NCBI RefSeq assembly: GCF_025847235.1
Contig: NZ_JAOZEW010000003.1
Coordinates: forward strand, 248,001-312,000
Direction of reading: 5' to 3'
Length of the DNA: 64,000 nucleotides
Source of the DNA: Flavobacterium shii
Lineage (GTDB): Bacteria > Bacteroidota > Bacteroidia > Flavobacteriales > Flavobacteriaceae
Notes under the pieces: model-generated
Told to the model about the DNA's origin: nothing
The model's database searches: none
The model's input: only the letters and a program-made list of their open reading frames with translations
In this document: positions 43,201 through 53,147 of the stretch, one piece after another
Layout of the letters: each line of letters starts with the position of its first letter
Numbering within the stretch: position 1 is the first letter of the stretch
Translations under genes and position numbers: made by a program

Positions 43201-43263
43201 GGCCTGCGAAAACGCAAAAGATGTAAACAGTAACAATACCATTAGTAATAATCTAGATTTCAT
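40228..43263 (-). CDS. SusC-like TonB-dependent glycan importer
   Basis: 1011 residues. A signal peptide (LLLFTSFAFSQ) and a CarboxypepD_reg-like domain (DVSGTVLDGSGLSLPGVNVKVKNSSQGTSTDFDG) come first. The SusC signature region VVVIGYGTQKKREVTGAVSVLDSKTI follows, then the plug (DIRIRGIATNGENRPMTIIDGYVGDL; ITVLKDAQAAIYGTIGANGIILVTTKTGK) and the barrel, ending YLLGLNINF. With SusD it imports oligosaccharides across the outer membrane. It is the promoter-proximal gene of the PUL operon; no clear TAnnTTTG lies just upstream, consistent with activator-dependent expression. Confidence 0.96.
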   Translation of the reverse strand: MKSRLLLMVLLLFTSFAFSQAFDVSGTVLDGSGLSLPGVNVKVKNSSQGTSTDFDGSFKLLGVSKGSTIVLSYIGFRTQEVVVSGTKITVRMSDDAKSLDEVVVIGYGTQKKREVTGAVSVLDSKTIDILKPARIEQALQGTLSGVNVTTQSGAPGAPLDIRIRGIATNGENRPMTIIDGYVGDLGLLNPNDIETITVLKDAQAAIYGTIGANGIILVTTKTGKKNSKTRISFNSYTGFQETSRKLPTLNATEYALLLNESYANGGKALPYPNVSGLGKGTNWQDEVFKKVPIISNDLTISGGSDKITYSISGSHLDQEGIIGGDKSGFLRNTARLALGVDLSDKFKLKTNIIYTYFTRNTLNENGLGSVLFNALNVPATLNPYNANGNFTLVPSTTGLGTEIINPLAQIDDTYNDYNYKKLNGNFGLDYKIFKGFVLSSSIGFNTSNSESKTFAKQVNYGGKVFDVQRSSVTQGTVNDNNYSFDLFGTYTAKIAENHNIVGTLGTTIFKEWGNGLTATGFDVPNNSWDYADISLTKGISETLTNTSYVYDQRRLSYFGRVQYDYKGKYLFSAMIRRDSSTKFGPGNKVGYFPSFTGGWVISDEDFFGDPKAFSFLKLRASYGTLGNDQIPNYGYIGLLTGEATYVFNKTLVNGTANGQVPNPNLKWEEARKFDVGMDMKFLNDKIFVVADYFIDTRKDLLIPNIPVSGINGTGAPGASAPTMNAGTVRNSGFEFSIDYKEKLSDSFTMSVGYNITFLKNEVLEVNNGTGFIEGGAFGVGQPAPSRMEIGKPMGYFYGYKTDGIFQNQAEIDAHPSQLALGANPSPGDIRYVDVNGDGVIDAKDRTNIGDPIPKATMGFNIQLNYKNVDFAVFTFASVGNDMVRNYERTLSDANRLNYVLDRWTGEGTSTTTPRVTTGATANNVFSDYFVEDASYLRIQNVQIGYTLDPKVSQRAGITKLRLYTGVNNLYTFTKYKGFDPGASNGAPIGGGIDFGFYPIPRTYLLGLNINF

Positions 43264-43454
43264 AATTAGTTAGTTTTTATTGAAAGATAAATTTATTCGG
43301 ATTCATTCATAATGATTTAAAAACAACCTTTACAAAAAACATACAATTAAAAAAAAGGGGCTTTATTTTTTAGATAACATAAAAAACCACCAGCATTAAT
43401 AGCAAATCAGCAATGTTAAATTGTGTTAAAATTTCAATTCAAATCATAAAAAAA

Positions 43455-43480
43455 CCACAACAATAACGTTAATGTTGTGG
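43455..43480 (-). terminator. Terminator of the PUL regulator gene
   Basis: CCACAACA / TGTTGTGG with an internal second step (ATAACGTTAA) followed on the minus strand by seven T. It isolates the regulator from the susC promoter region. Confidence 0.85.
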
Positions 43481-43515
43481 TAATGTATAGGTGTAAAATT
43501 ATATTATTGGACTTC

Positions 43516-46323
43516 CTATACAGCAAGAATATACTCTACTAAGCCTTGTTCATGCTGCAGTTCCATTTTTTTACGTAAACGATAGCGTTTTATCTCTACA
43601 CTTCTAACCGAAATATTCAATAGCGGAGCAATCTCTTTTGAAGAAAGATTCAATCTTAAGTAAGCACAAAGTCGTAAATCATTTGGGGTTAATAATGGAT
43701 GTCGTTGTTTTACTCTTTTAAGAAAATCTTTATCGGCATTATCAAATGCTTCTTTAAAAACATTCCAGGAATCATCCTCGGTAATATTATTATTGATGGT
43801 CGTAATTACCGATTTAATACTTTTATTCCCATCATCGGATGTTTTCTTTAAATCCTCTTTTATAAAAGCCAATAATTCATTTTTGCTGTTCAGGCTCATG
43901 GTAGAAACTGCCAATTCTCTATTTTTACTATCAACATCCTGAGTTAATTGCTCGTTTCGTAACTTCATTAACTGTTGCTCGTTTTCCAGTTCCTTAATTT
44001 CAAGCAACAAATTGTTTTCTTCTATTAACTTCTCTTTCTGCTTATGATAGTAGTTTCTATATGCTTTATGAATAAAGTATGCTATTACTAATGCCAGAAG
44101 TAAATAAATAAAATAAGCAACATTGGTAAGATACCAAGGTTTTAATATCGTAAACGAATAGGTTGCAGTATTCTCGAGTACAGTATTTGCGAATTTTGCC
44201 CGCACTTTAAAAGTATAATTCCCCGGGGGAAGATTTTTAAAATTCACTGTTGACTTAACCGTCCATTCGCTCCAGTCATCCTGAAAACCTTCCAGTAAAT
44301 ATTGATATTCCGAGTTTATGTATTTGTTATACTCAGGAACCGTGTAACTAAAAGTAATGTTATTTTCATCAAATTTAAAACTCCCTTCATCAATAATTGA
44401 TTCATTGGTAATCCTTTCATTAAGTTTATTTGTCGTTATGCCCGAAATAGAAACAACATAATCCTTAAAAGTCAAATCATCTATATTAAGCGTATAATAT
44501 CCATCTGTGGTCCCTATAAGATAATCCGATTTGGATATTTGTGTAATATTTTCGAATCCAAGCATCGAATTGGTTAATGATGCAGGAATCGGAATCACAT
44601 TTTGCTTAAGCTGATTACTTAATTTACTTGATGAGAAATAATGAATATAGTTTTTAGAGAATAACCATATCCTATTAGAATTATCTACAATAAGTTTTCC
44701 CGAAGTATATTCATCTTTTTCAAAAACAGAACTTAGTAATTTATCTTTTTCAAATTGTTTTGTCTGATCATTAAGTTTGAAAATTCCTTCCTTACAGGCG
44801 TAATAAATCGAATTATTAAATTTGGTTAAACTGGCATTTTTACCTTTTTTGGGAGTTGCGTAAGCAAAAAATGATTTCACTTTTGTTAAATCAGAGTCCA
44901 ATTGCAATCTGAAAATTCCTTTATATTCATGACTTACATAAATATCCTGATTCTTTGCAATCTCAAAATACCTTGAAGAATAATCAAATCCTGTTATTTT
45001 ATTTCTAAATCCCCATTGTTTATTAACTTTTTCAAGTATCGAAATACCATAATAATTTCCTTGTAGAAGTACGTTTTTATGATTGGGAATAATACCAAAT
45101 TTCCACGTTCCCGATGCCGAAAATATTTTCTTTACCGTATTATTTTCTACAACAAATGTTCCGGAATCATGTCCACAAAACAAGGTTTCATCATACATAA
45201 ATAAAGACCAAACCTGCCCCTTGGTCCCTTTTATAAATTTAAACTCCTCGTTGCTTTGATACTTTTTACAAAACAATCCCTGATTTGTTCCAATGTACAA
45301 GATTCCATTATATGTTATCGAAGCATATACGGTGCCCAGAATCCCCGTATCATCTGTATAACTATGAATAGGAGACTGGAGATTAATACAATTTATGCCA
45401 TTATCCAATCCTACCCAAAGGTTCTTATCATCATCTTCAAATAATGATAATGCAGTATTATTACTTAAACCTTTATTTTGGGAAATATGATATTTAAGTT
45501 TTCCTTCATTAGAAACTATAAATATTCCATTGGAAACTGTTCCTAAAGCAAAACTTCCATCCGAAAGTTGCTGACTACTATAAACAAGGCTTGTCTCGAG
45601 TTCATTATCTACCTCTGTTTGAAACTTGGTTATATTCTTACCTATTAATTTATAAAACCCGCTTAATTGCGTCTGAATTAACAATCCTTCATCAATAGAA
45701 AAAATATTTACAATAGTATTATTTTTCAAAATTGGATTATCCGAAATCAAAACCGTCTCACCGCTTTCTATCTCAAAAAGACCTTCTTTTAGTGTCTGAA
45801 AATAAATAGAAGAATTGGCTCTAAATGATTTTACAACACCATTTTTAGGAGCTATTATCTGGAATTTTTTAGTTTTTGTATCATAAATATAGATTCTGCT
45901 TAAAGATTGAAACAAAATCCACTGGTCATATTTTAGAATATTCCAAAACTGTTCATCATCTAGAATTTTATCTTTTATAGAATCGCTAAGCGAAGTATAT
46001 TTAAGTTTTCCATTTGTTTGTCGAGTCCAAAAACCAAAATTCATGTAAAATCCTGTGTAAATTTTATCATCGATTACTCTTACAGAACGTATAATTGTTT
46101 CGTTTGGCGATGGATATAAGTCCCAATTTGTACCGTTAAATTCTAATAGACCTTCATTATTAGCAAAAAACATAGCATGTTTCTGGTCCTGCGAAATCAT
46201 CCAACTCTGATTGCCGGCGCCATAAATACTGGGAGAATATTTAATTATAGGTGGCAATTCCTGAGAAAATGCACTACAGTATAAAAAAACTAATAAAAAA
46301 TAAAATTTCGGTTTCAATAGCAT
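43516..46323 (-). CDS. Membrane-spanning PUL regulator (propeller, Y_Y_Y, HTH)
   Basis: 935 residues. A signal peptide (LVFLYCSAFSQ) precedes a periplasmic two-component-regulator propeller region (about 30-650) with repeated blades (DDDKNLWVGLDNGINCINLQ, LYIGTNQGLFC). A Y_Y_Y domain follows (PPGNYTFKVRAKFANTVLENTATYSF), then one membrane helix (YFIYLLLALVIAYFIH), a coiled coil (about 770-850) and a C-terminal LuxR-type helix-turn-helix (LTPNDLRLCAYLRLNLSSKEIAPLLNISVRSVEIKRYRLRKKM). No histidine-kinase or receiver domain is present. It likely senses glucan fragments in the periplasm and activates susCD directly. Transcribed separately and in the same direction. Confidence 0.92.
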   Translation of the reverse strand: MLLKPKFYFLLVFLYCSAFSQELPPIIKYSPSIYGAGNQSWMISQDQKHAMFFANNEGLLEFNGTNWDLYPSPNETIIRSVRVIDDKIYTGFYMNFGFWTRQTNGKLKYTSLSDSIKDKILDDEQFWNILKYDQWILFQSLSRIYIYDTKTKKFQIIAPKNGVVKSFRANSSIYFQTLKEGLFEIESGETVLISDNPILKNNTIVNIFSIDEGLLIQTQLSGFYKLIGKNITKFQTEVDNELETSLVYSSQQLSDGSFALGTVSNGIFIVSNEGKLKYHISQNKGLSNNTALSLFEDDDKNLWVGLDNGINCINLQSPIHSYTDDTGILGTVYASITYNGILYIGTNQGLFCKKYQSNEEFKFIKGTKGQVWSLFMYDETLFCGHDSGTFVVENNTVKKIFSASGTWKFGIIPNHKNVLLQGNYYGISILEKVNKQWGFRNKITGFDYSSRYFEIAKNQDIYVSHEYKGIFRLQLDSDLTKVKSFFAYATPKKGKNASLTKFNNSIYYACKEGIFKLNDQTKQFEKDKLLSSVFEKDEYTSGKLIVDNSNRIWLFSKNYIHYFSSSKLSNQLKQNVIPIPASLTNSMLGFENITQISKSDYLIGTTDGYYTLNIDDLTFKDYVVSISGITTNKLNERITNESIIDEGSFKFDENNITFSYTVPEYNKYINSEYQYLLEGFQDDWSEWTVKSTVNFKNLPPGNYTFKVRAKFANTVLENTATYSFTILKPWYLTNVAYFIYLLLALVIAYFIHKAYRNYYHKQKEKLIEENNLLLEIKELENEQQLMKLRNEQLTQDVDSKNRELAVSTMSLNSKNELLAFIKEDLKKTSDDGNKSIKSVITTINNNITEDDSWNVFKEAFDNADKDFLKRVKQRHPLLTPNDLRLCAYLRLNLSSKEIAPLLNISVRSVEIKRYRLRKKMELQHEQGLVEYILAV

Positions 46324-46505
46324 CAGTGGTATTTATTCTGCACTAAAATAAATTATTATTCATTGATAAAGCACTATTTTGGCAAAAAATAAGACATAAA
46401 CATAAATAGTATCTTTTACACTTATTAAGGAACCAAAGCTCAGTTACGTTTCATTTTTAGATAAATTGAGTTCCTATCCTTAACATAACTCAAATGAAAA
46501 TTGAT

Positions 46506-46513
46506 TACTTTTG
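46506..46513 (+). promoter_or_regulatory. Predicted -7 box for uvrA
   Basis: TACTTTTG matches TAnnTTTG. Its position means the TTG in-frame start at 46511 would lie upstream of the transcription start, supporting the ATG at 46532 instead. Confidence 0.5.
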
Positions 46514-46531
46514 TGGAAATTGATTTTTTGT

Positions 46532-49324
46532 ATGCAAATTGACCTTTCTACACTCGACCCAAAGAAAAATATAATTATAAAAGGCGCTCAGGTACATAAT
46601 TTAAAAAATGTAGATGTTGCGATTCCAAGAAACAAACTTGTTGTTATCACAGGGCTTTCCGGCTCTGGGAAATCGAGTTTGGCATTCGATACTTTATATG
46701 CCGAAGGGCAACGTCGTTATGTAGAAAGTTTATCTTCATATGCGCGTCAGTTTTTAGGTCGTTTAGATAAACCAAAAGTCGAATACATAAAAGGTATCGC
46801 TCCTGCAATTGCTATCGAGCAAAAAGTAAATACTACTAATGCCCGTTCTACAGTAGGAACTTCTACAGAGATTTATGATTATGTAAAGTTACTATTTGCA
46901 AGAATTGGCCGTACATACTCTCCGATTTCTGGTCAGGAAGTCAAAAAAAATACCGTTACCGATGTTGTTACCGATGTAAAAAGCTTCGACTTAGATAGTA
47001 AGTGGTTATTGCTGGCTCCAATTCATCTTGAAAAAGGAAGAAAACTGGAAGAAAAACTTAACGTATTACTGCAACAAGGATTTGCTCGTATTTTAATCGA
47101 TAACGAAATGGTTCGTCTGGATGATTTTACAAATTCACTTGACACCACAAAAGATCAGGATATCTTATTGATTATAGACAGAATCGTTGTAAAAGAAGAA
47201 GAGGAATTTTATAACCGCCTTTCCGATGCAGTTCAGACTGCATTTTTTGAAGGAAAAGGAATTTGCTATTTACAAGAATTAAATACTAATAAAAAATACA
47301 GCTACTCCAATAATTTTGAGCTGGACGGAATCACATTCTTAGAGCCAAATCCACATTTATTCAGCTTTAACAATCCATACGGCGCTTGTCCTGCTTGCGA
47401 AGGTTATGGAAATATTATTGGTATTGATTCCGATTTGGTTATCCCTAATACTTCATTATCTGTTTACGAAAATGCTATTTTTCCTTGGCGTGGTGAAAGC
47501 ATGAGTTGGTTTCGTGATCAGCTGGTAAATAATTCTCATAAATTCGATTTCCCGATACACAAACCTTACTTTCAATTAAGCGAGGAACAAAAAGAGTTAA
47601 TCTGGAAAGGAAATCAATATTTTGAAGGCTTAAATGATTTCTTCAAAGAACTAGAAGAGAAAAATTATAAAATTCAGAACAGAGTAATGCTTTCGCGTTA
47701 CCGCGGAAAAACAAAATGCCATGTTTGTAAAGGAAAACGTTTACGAATAGAGGCTTCTTATGTAAAAATAAACGGCAAAACAGTTTCCGATTTAGTCGAT
47801 TTACCAATACAGCATTTAGTAACTTTTTTCAATGATATAGACCTTAACGTTTACGAAAAACAAATCGCAAAACGTTTGATGGTCGAAATTAATAATAGAT
47901 TATCCTTTTTAACCGAAGTAGGTTTATCCTATCTTACTTTAAACCGAAATTCTTCGACTCTTTCCGGTGGAGAATCGCAACGTATTAATCTTGCAACTTC
48001 TCTAGGAAGTAGTTTGGTTGGATCGATGTATATTCTTGATGAGCCAAGTATTGGTTTACACCCAAAGGATTCTGAACGATTGATAAAAGTATTGCTTTCT
48101 CTTCGTGATTTAGGTAATACCGTAATTGTTGTAGAACATGATGAAGACATCATGAAAGCTGCCGATATGATTATCGATATTGGTCCGGAAGCAGGAACTT
48201 TTGGAGGTGAGTTAGTTGCTCAGGGAACGTATGATGAAATATTAAAATCATCGTCGCTAACTGCTAAATACTTAAATGGCGATCTAGAAATTGCTGTTCC
48301 TAAACATCGACGAAAATCTAAAAACTTCGTACAGGTTATTGGTGCTCGCGAAAACAACCTTAAGAATATAGATGTTACTTTCCCTTTGGATGTTTTAACT
48401 GTAATCACGGGAGTTTCTGGTAGTGGAAAAAGTACGCTTGTTAAAAAGATTTTATTTCCTGCCATTCAGAAAAAATTAGACAATGCAGCCGAAAAAGCAG
48501 GTCAGTTTACCGAAATAAAAGGCTCTTTCTCTCAAATAAAACATATCGAGTATGTGGATCAAAATCCTATAGGAAGAAGTTCACGTTCTAATCCTGTAAC
48601 ATACATAAAGGCTTATGATGATATTCGAGAATTATATGCTAAAGAAAAACTATCAAAAATAAGAGGATATCAAGCCAAACATTTTTCTTTTAATGTAGAT
48701 GGTGGAAGATGCGAAACTTGTAAAGGAGAAGGCTCTATTAACGTCGAAATGGTTTTCATGGCCGATGTACAGTTGCCTTGCGAAACTTGTAGCGGAAAAC
48801 GTTTCAAAAAAGAAATTCTTGAAGTTGCCTTTGACGATAAAAACATCAATGATATCTTAACGATGACAATTGATGATGCAATTAGTTTCTTTTCAAAAAA
48901 CAATCAAACTAAGATTACTCAAAAACTACAACCATTGCAAGATGTAGGTTTAGGATATGTACAACTTGGGCAATCCTCTTCTACTCTTTCTGGTGGTGAA
49001 GCGCAACGTATTAAACTAGCTTCATTCTTGGTAAAAGGAGCTACAAAAGATAAGGCATTATTTGTTTTTGACGAACCTACAACGGGACTTCATTTTCATG
49101 ATATCAAGAAGCTATTAGCTTCATTTGATGCATTAATTGATAAAGGACATTCTATAATTGTAATTGAACACAATCTTGACCTTATAAAATGTGCCGATTG
49201 GATAATAGATCTAGGTCCTGAAGGTGGAGAAAACGGCGGGGAATTACTAGCCGAAGGAACTCCAGAGGAAATAGTTAAAGTAAAAAAGTCAATAACAGGT
49301 ATTTATTTAAAAGAAAAACTATAA
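46532..49324 (+). CDS. uvrA: Excinuclease ABC subunit UvrA
   Basis: 930 residues from the ATG at 46532 ([19 protein letters not shown]). It has two ABC ATPase modules with Walker A motifs GLSGSGKSS and GVSGSGKST and two signature motifs ([16 protein letters not shown]). It also has zinc-binding cysteine sets: CPACEGYG near 297 with CHVCKGKR near 403, and CETCKGEGS with CETCSGKR near 730-760. It is the damage-recognition ATPase of nucleotide excision repair. Monocistronic, converging with the small gene at 49337. Confidence 0.98.
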   Translation: MQIDLSTLDPKKNIIIKGAQVHNLKNVDVAIPRNKLVVITGLSGSGKSSLAFDTLYAEGQRRYVESLSSYARQFLGRLDKPKVEYIKGIAPAIAIEQKVNTTNARSTVGTSTEIYDYVKLLFARIGRTYSPISGQEVKKNTVTDVVTDVKSFDLDSKWLLLAPIHLEKGRKLEEKLNVLLQQGFARILIDNEMVRLDDFTNSLDTTKDQDILLIIDRIVVKEEEEFYNRLSDAVQTAFFEGKGICYLQELNTNKKYSYSNNFELDGITFLEPNPHLFSFNNPYGACPACEGYGNIIGIDSDLVIPNTSLSVYENAIFPWRGESMSWFRDQLVNNSHKFDFPIHKPYFQLSEEQKELIWKGNQYFEGLNDFFKELEEKNYKIQNRVMLSRYRGKTKCHVCKGKRLRIEASYVKINGKTVSDLVDLPIQHLVTFFNDIDLNVYEKQIAKRLMVEINNRLSFLTEVGLSYLTLNRNSSTLSGGESQRINLATSLGSSLVGSMYILDEPSIGLHPKDSERLIKVLLSLRDLGNTVIVVEHDEDIMKAADMIIDIGPEAGTFGGELVAQGTYDEILKSSSLTAKYLNGDLEIAVPKHRRKSKNFVQVIGARENNLKNIDVTFPLDVLTVITGVSGSGKSTLVKKILFPAIQKKLDNAAEKAGQFTEIKGSFSQIKHIEYVDQNPIGRSSRSNPVTYIKAYDDIRELYAKEKLSKIRGYQAKHFSFNVDGGRCETCKGEGSINVEMVFMADVQLPCETCSGKRFKKEILEVAFDDKNINDILTMTIDDAISFFSKNNQTKITQKLQPLQDVGLGYVQLGQSSSTLSGGEAQRIKLASFLVKGATKDKALFVFDEPTTGLHFHDIKKLLASFDALIDKGHSIIVIEHNLDLIKCADWIIDLGPEGGENGGELLAEGTPEEIVKVKKSITGIYLKEKL

Positions 49325-49336
49325 TCCCGAATAATT

Positions 49337-49636
49337 TTATTCGTGATAACATTTATCTTCAAATGGGAAGCCGTCTTCATCGATGGCTACCAATATCTTT
49401 TTGTTTTTAGATGATTCTATAGTCAGGTACAACCAGGCAATTGACCATAATCCAAATGTTAAGCAACAAATAAGGAAATTAAAACTGTGGTCAACTACTC
49501 TTTCTCCTTTTGATAAAACAGCAAAAAGCATTTCATCATTTCTTTCTTCTAAAATAAAACCGTTGTGAATTTTATTTGAAATTATGTTTGAGAAAACTTG
49601 TAGACTCTCTTCTTGCGTAAATTGTGGGCTTTTCAT
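49337..49636 (-). CDS. Small membrane-associated protein, unknown
   Basis: 99 residues. A polar N-terminal half (MKSPQFTQEESLQVFSNIIS) is followed by one hydrophobic helix (FNFLICCLTFGLWSIAWLYLTI) and a polar C-terminus with FPFEDKCYHE. It could be a single-pass membrane protein. I do not recognise the family. The stop lies 13 bases from the end of uvrA on the other strand. Confidence 0.6.
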   Translation of the reverse strand: MKSPQFTQEESLQVFSNIISNKIHNGFILEERNDEMLFAVLSKGERVVDHSFNFLICCLTFGLWSIAWLYLTIESSKNKKILVAIDEDGFPFEDKCYHE

Positions 49637-49877
49637 AATCGTTTATTAAAATTATTTTAGCTATTTACTTTAATAATTTATTCTAGTGGAATTTAGAAAG
49701 TAAAATTAGTTTACAATAATAAACTACACAATACCCACTTTTAGTGATTTTACAATTAGTAATTCATCATAAAACACTAAAAAGTATCAATTCTCCAAGA
49801 CAGACCCAGCTATTAAAAGATTCATTGCAGATTAAACAATCTCTTTCTCTCAAATACATATGATCTAAAACAATAAA

Positions 49878-51545
49878 TTACAACTTGCCATTTATATTAA
49901 ACGTGGGAGTTTCGTAATTATTACCCAAATAGTCTTCGGGTATCGTTGTTTTATTTCCATCGCGAAGCGCTTTATAATGTGGAGACATAATCTCGATCCC
50001 TGCTTCATTAAAACTATCCTGAATATTTTGATGCAAAGAAGAGTAAATTAATGGTTGTTTTTGAGGCTCTTTGGTATATGCATTAATCTCATAAGCAACG
50101 TAAAAATCATCTAAACCTGTTTGAAGAACAAATGGTTCTGGAGTACTTTCTATAAAATCTGTTTTAGAAGCCGCAATGATTAATGCTTTATGAACATCCC
50201 TCCAAGGCACATCATAACCTATGGTAACGGTCGAATGAATGACCAATCCTCTGGCATCCTCTTTTGTATTCGCAGAGTAATTAGTTGATGTACTCGATAA
50301 AACAGTCGCATTTGGTATTGTTATGTCTTCAAATTTAGGTGTTCTTACACGCGTAACCAAAGCTGTTTTTTCGATAACAACCCCACTTACATCTCCTATT
50401 TTTATAAAATCACCAATTTTAAAAGGACGCATATAAGTTATTACAAGTCCAGCAACCATATTGGCAATCGCATTAGATGATCCTAATGAAAATAAAATCC
50501 CCACAAAAACTGAAACTCCTTTAAAAATTGGAGAATCTGAACCTGGTAAATACGGAAAAATAACAACCAACATAAAGGCATACATTAAAAAACGGATGAT
50601 ATTAAAAGTTGGTCTTGCCCAATCACTATAAAAACCATCTACTTTAATGTTTCCTTTACTTATTTCATCTACAAAGAACTTGATTACTTTTAAAGTATAC
50701 CTAAAGATAAACACTATTACAATTATCGTAAATAAATTAGGCAGGAATGCCACAAAACTCATAATAGCCGATTTTGCAGGCGTAAGAACCCAGCGTAATA
50801 ATGTTGTTGTATACTTTTCGGTGGCAGGAAAAATGCTAAAAAGTATTGGTAAGGACAAATACACTATTAATATTAGAACAAAAGTTTTTATAACACTCAT
50901 TAAGCGCATCGCAAGAAAATGTTGCTTTTGCGGGCTAAGAATATTTATCTCGCCGTATTTAAATCCGGTAAAATATTTATCTTTATTTCTGGAAATATAA
51001 AGACTTCCTTTATTAAAAAGCTTACCTACGCCAATCAAGACAAGTCCAAGAATCAATACTAATAAAGCCGTAAATCCAAGCCTTTTTGGCAACAAGGAAT
51101 AGTTTTCATTCTGAAAAAGAATAGCTCTTTTTATTGCCGTAAAATTACGTTCTGCAATAGCCTTAGCCGTCATGTTCTCAGATTTTGCATCAGCTTCCAG
51201 AATCGACATTACTACAAAATCATTTTCATAAGTAATATCCAAGCTTATATCCGAAGGAATGATTTTTAAAGAATCAGTAACAAAAAAAGCGTCTTCGTAG
51301 AGTTTTTTTACTTTGTCGGAAATCGCCTTGGCTCTATTCTCTGCAGAGAACGAACCTACCTTATTATAAACATAAAAAAGGGTGTCTTTAAAAGGCGTTA
51401 CAGGATATCCTTTTAAATCGGCTTTAGCAATAGTATCGCTTTGAACGATTTGTTTTTCAGGTTGTTTTTTTGCCTTTTGAGCAAAACTAACTATCGAAAC
51501 TAAAAACAAGGGAATGAGCAGAAAAACAATTACACTCTTTTTCAT
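49878..51545 (-). CDS. MscS-family mechanosensitive channel with periplasmic domain
   Basis: 555 residues from the ATG at 51545 (MKKSVIVFLLIPLFLVSIVSFAQ), which gives a clean signal peptide. A periplasmic domain (about 25-160) precedes several membrane helices. The MscS pore and beta domains follow: SLGSSNAIANMVAGLVITYMRPFKIGDFIKIGDVSGVVIEKTALVTRVRTPKFEDITIPNATVLS. The C-terminal alpha/beta domain resembles other MscS proteins. It probably releases solutes on hypo-osmotic shock. A -7 box is at 51587-51594. Confidence 0.94.
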   Translation of the reverse strand: MKKSVIVFLLIPLFLVSIVSFAQKAKKQPEKQIVQSDTIAKADLKGYPVTPFKDTLFYVYNKVGSFSAENRAKAISDKVKKLYEDAFFVTDSLKIIPSDISLDITYENDFVVMSILEADAKSENMTAKAIAERNFTAIKRAILFQNENYSLLPKRLGFTALLVLILGLVLIGVGKLFNKGSLYISRNKDKYFTGFKYGEINILSPQKQHFLAMRLMSVIKTFVLILIVYLSLPILFSIFPATEKYTTTLLRWVLTPAKSAIMSFVAFLPNLFTIIVIVFIFRYTLKVIKFFVDEISKGNIKVDGFYSDWARPTFNIIRFLMYAFMLVVIFPYLPGSDSPIFKGVSVFVGILFSLGSSNAIANMVAGLVITYMRPFKIGDFIKIGDVSGVVIEKTALVTRVRTPKFEDITIPNATVLSSTSTNYSANTKEDARGLVIHSTVTIGYDVPWRDVHKALIIAASKTDFIESTPEPFVLQTGLDDFYVAYEINAYTKEPQKQPLIYSSLHQNIQDSFNEAGIEIMSPHYKALRDGNKTTIPEDYLGNNYETPTFNINGKL

Positions 51546-51586
51546 ATTTGTATGTAATAATATACACCACAATAAAGGTGGTCTAA

Positions 51587-51594
51587 CAAATATA
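51587..51594 (-). promoter_or_regulatory. Predicted -7 box for the MscS-type gene
   Basis: Minus-strand TATATTTG matches TAnnTTTG, 42 bases before the chosen ATG. Confidence 0.45.
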
Positions 51595-51635
51595 AAACAA
51601 AATAACTTACGTTTAGTTCCTAGCCTTATTTCTTA

Positions 51636-53105
51636 CTAAATTTTAACTCCAAGCTTATTTATAAACTTATTTATTACTTGGTTTATCTCTTTAGAAATAG
51701 CGAATTTATAGTTTAAATACACATAAAAAACCGTCACAATAACCGATTTTAAAGCAATTCCGATTAACGGATAAACAGGAAATTCCCAAAAATAAAATAA
51801 TACAAATAATACTGCTGTAACCAGCAACGAATACAAATTTTGCTTTGTAAAAGGATACAAATGGAGTTTCTTAACTACAAAAAGTAATTTTGCCAAACTA
51901 TAACAAGTAATCGACAATAAAGTTGCAAATGCAGAACCTTTAATACCGTAAATCGGTATAAAAATTATATTTAAAACAAAGGTCAAAACAACTAAACCTA
52001 ACCCTAAGAACAACACTGTTCGATAATATTTTGTGTTAAAAATAATAGCATTATTATTCCCTAAAATAAGATCAAAATATTTAGATAATCCAATCATAAA
52101 AACAACTGGAACCCCTCCTCTATATTGCTCAGGAACTATTTCATATAACTGATTAATATTTACGAAAATACACAACATCACAAACCCACCAACAATCTGT
52201 AAGTTTATAGATGTCTTTTTGTACAAATCATTCAATTCATCGTGTTTATCATCATGCATCAACTTTGCCGTAATAGGATATACGATTTGATGCATAGCAC
52301 GGCTTGGAACCGAGATTACCAATGCTATATATGTTGCTACCGAATAATAAGCAATATTCTCTATTTTCATATACTGATTAAGCATAAGCTTATCTCCATC
52401 CAAAAGCAAATTGGCTACACTTCCTGAAAGAATTATATAAAACGTATATTCCATTACACTTTTTACATTCTCAGGTATAGTGATTTGAAAGTTTGGCTTC
52501 TTGATACTAAAAGCATAAAACATCGTTACGATAAAAGCCAAAAAATAAATTGCTGCCGTTATATAAACAAATTGGATCAAGGTTATCCAATTAAAATACA
52601 ATCCTACTAATACAAACGTAGAAAACAGCCTTAAACCAACTTCTTTAATAAAGTTACCAAAAACAGAATGCATGTGTACCCTTGCCCAAGCATAAAAAAT
52701 CTCGAAATAAGCCATGCAAATTCCGACAAAGGGAATCAGTAAAATAAATTCTTTAACAACAGGGTTTTTCTTTGATACGAAAACTGTAATGTCATCAAAA
52801 AAGAAAAAACCAATTATCCCTAATGGAATACACATTAGTATGGGAAATAAAGCCGTAAACGACAAAAATTGCTCCCTTTCTTCTTCTGTTTTATATTGAG
52901 AATAAAATTTGACCAACGTATTTTGCATCCCTATAGCAAACAAAGGCATAATAACATTTGCTGCAGAGAGAATATAATTCGTTAAACCATAATACCTTTC
53001 GCCTAAGTAAATCGGATATAAATAAAGCGTGTTTATAGCACCGATACCAAAACCAATATATGTTATAATAGTATTTTTAAAAGACTGATTTAAGACTATG
53101 CCCAT
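51636..53105 (-). CDS. Oligosaccharide flippase (Wzx-like, MATE fold)
   Basis: 489 residues with 12-14 hydrophobic helices. The start FKNTIITYIGFGIGAINTLYLYPIYLGERYYGLTNYI is the pattern of Wzx/RfbX flippases, as is the central MRAMHQIVYPITAKLMH-like segment. It moves lipid-linked oligosaccharides across the inner membrane. It lies 42 bases after the GT4 gene and 90 bases before the channel gene, suggesting one transcript of envelope functions. Confidence 0.88.
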   Translation of the reverse strand: MGIVLNQSFKNTIITYIGFGIGAINTLYLYPIYLGERYYGLTNYILSAANVIMPLFAIGMQNTLVKFYSQYKTEEEREQFLSFTALFPILMCIPLGIIGFFFFDDITVFVSKKNPVVKEFILLIPFVGICMAYFEIFYAWARVHMHSVFGNFIKEVGLRLFSTFVLVGLYFNWITLIQFVYITAAIYFLAFIVTMFYAFSIKKPNFQITIPENVKSVMEYTFYIILSGSVANLLLDGDKLMLNQYMKIENIAYYSVATYIALVISVPSRAMHQIVYPITAKLMHDDKHDELNDLYKKTSINLQIVGGFVMLCIFVNINQLYEIVPEQYRGGVPVVFMIGLSKYFDLILGNNNAIIFNTKYYRTVLFLGLGLVVLTFVLNIIFIPIYGIKGSAFATLLSITCYSLAKLLFVVKKLHLYPFTKQNLYSLLVTAVLFVLFYFWEFPVYPLIGIALKSVIVTVFYVYLNYKFAISKEINQVINKFINKLGVKI

Positions 53106-53147
53106 TGAAGGTATTTATGATTTTAATTTTAAAGTATAAGAAGTATT

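Noticed and set aside
46511..46531. TTG start for uvrA
   Set aside because: It overlaps the predicted -7 box, so it would not be transcribed; the ATG at 46532 fits homologues.
49737..49785. Inverted repeat ACTTTTAGTG / CACTAAAAAGT as a terminator for the MscS gene
   Set aside because: It has a bulge, a 28-base loop and no T-run on the minus strand.
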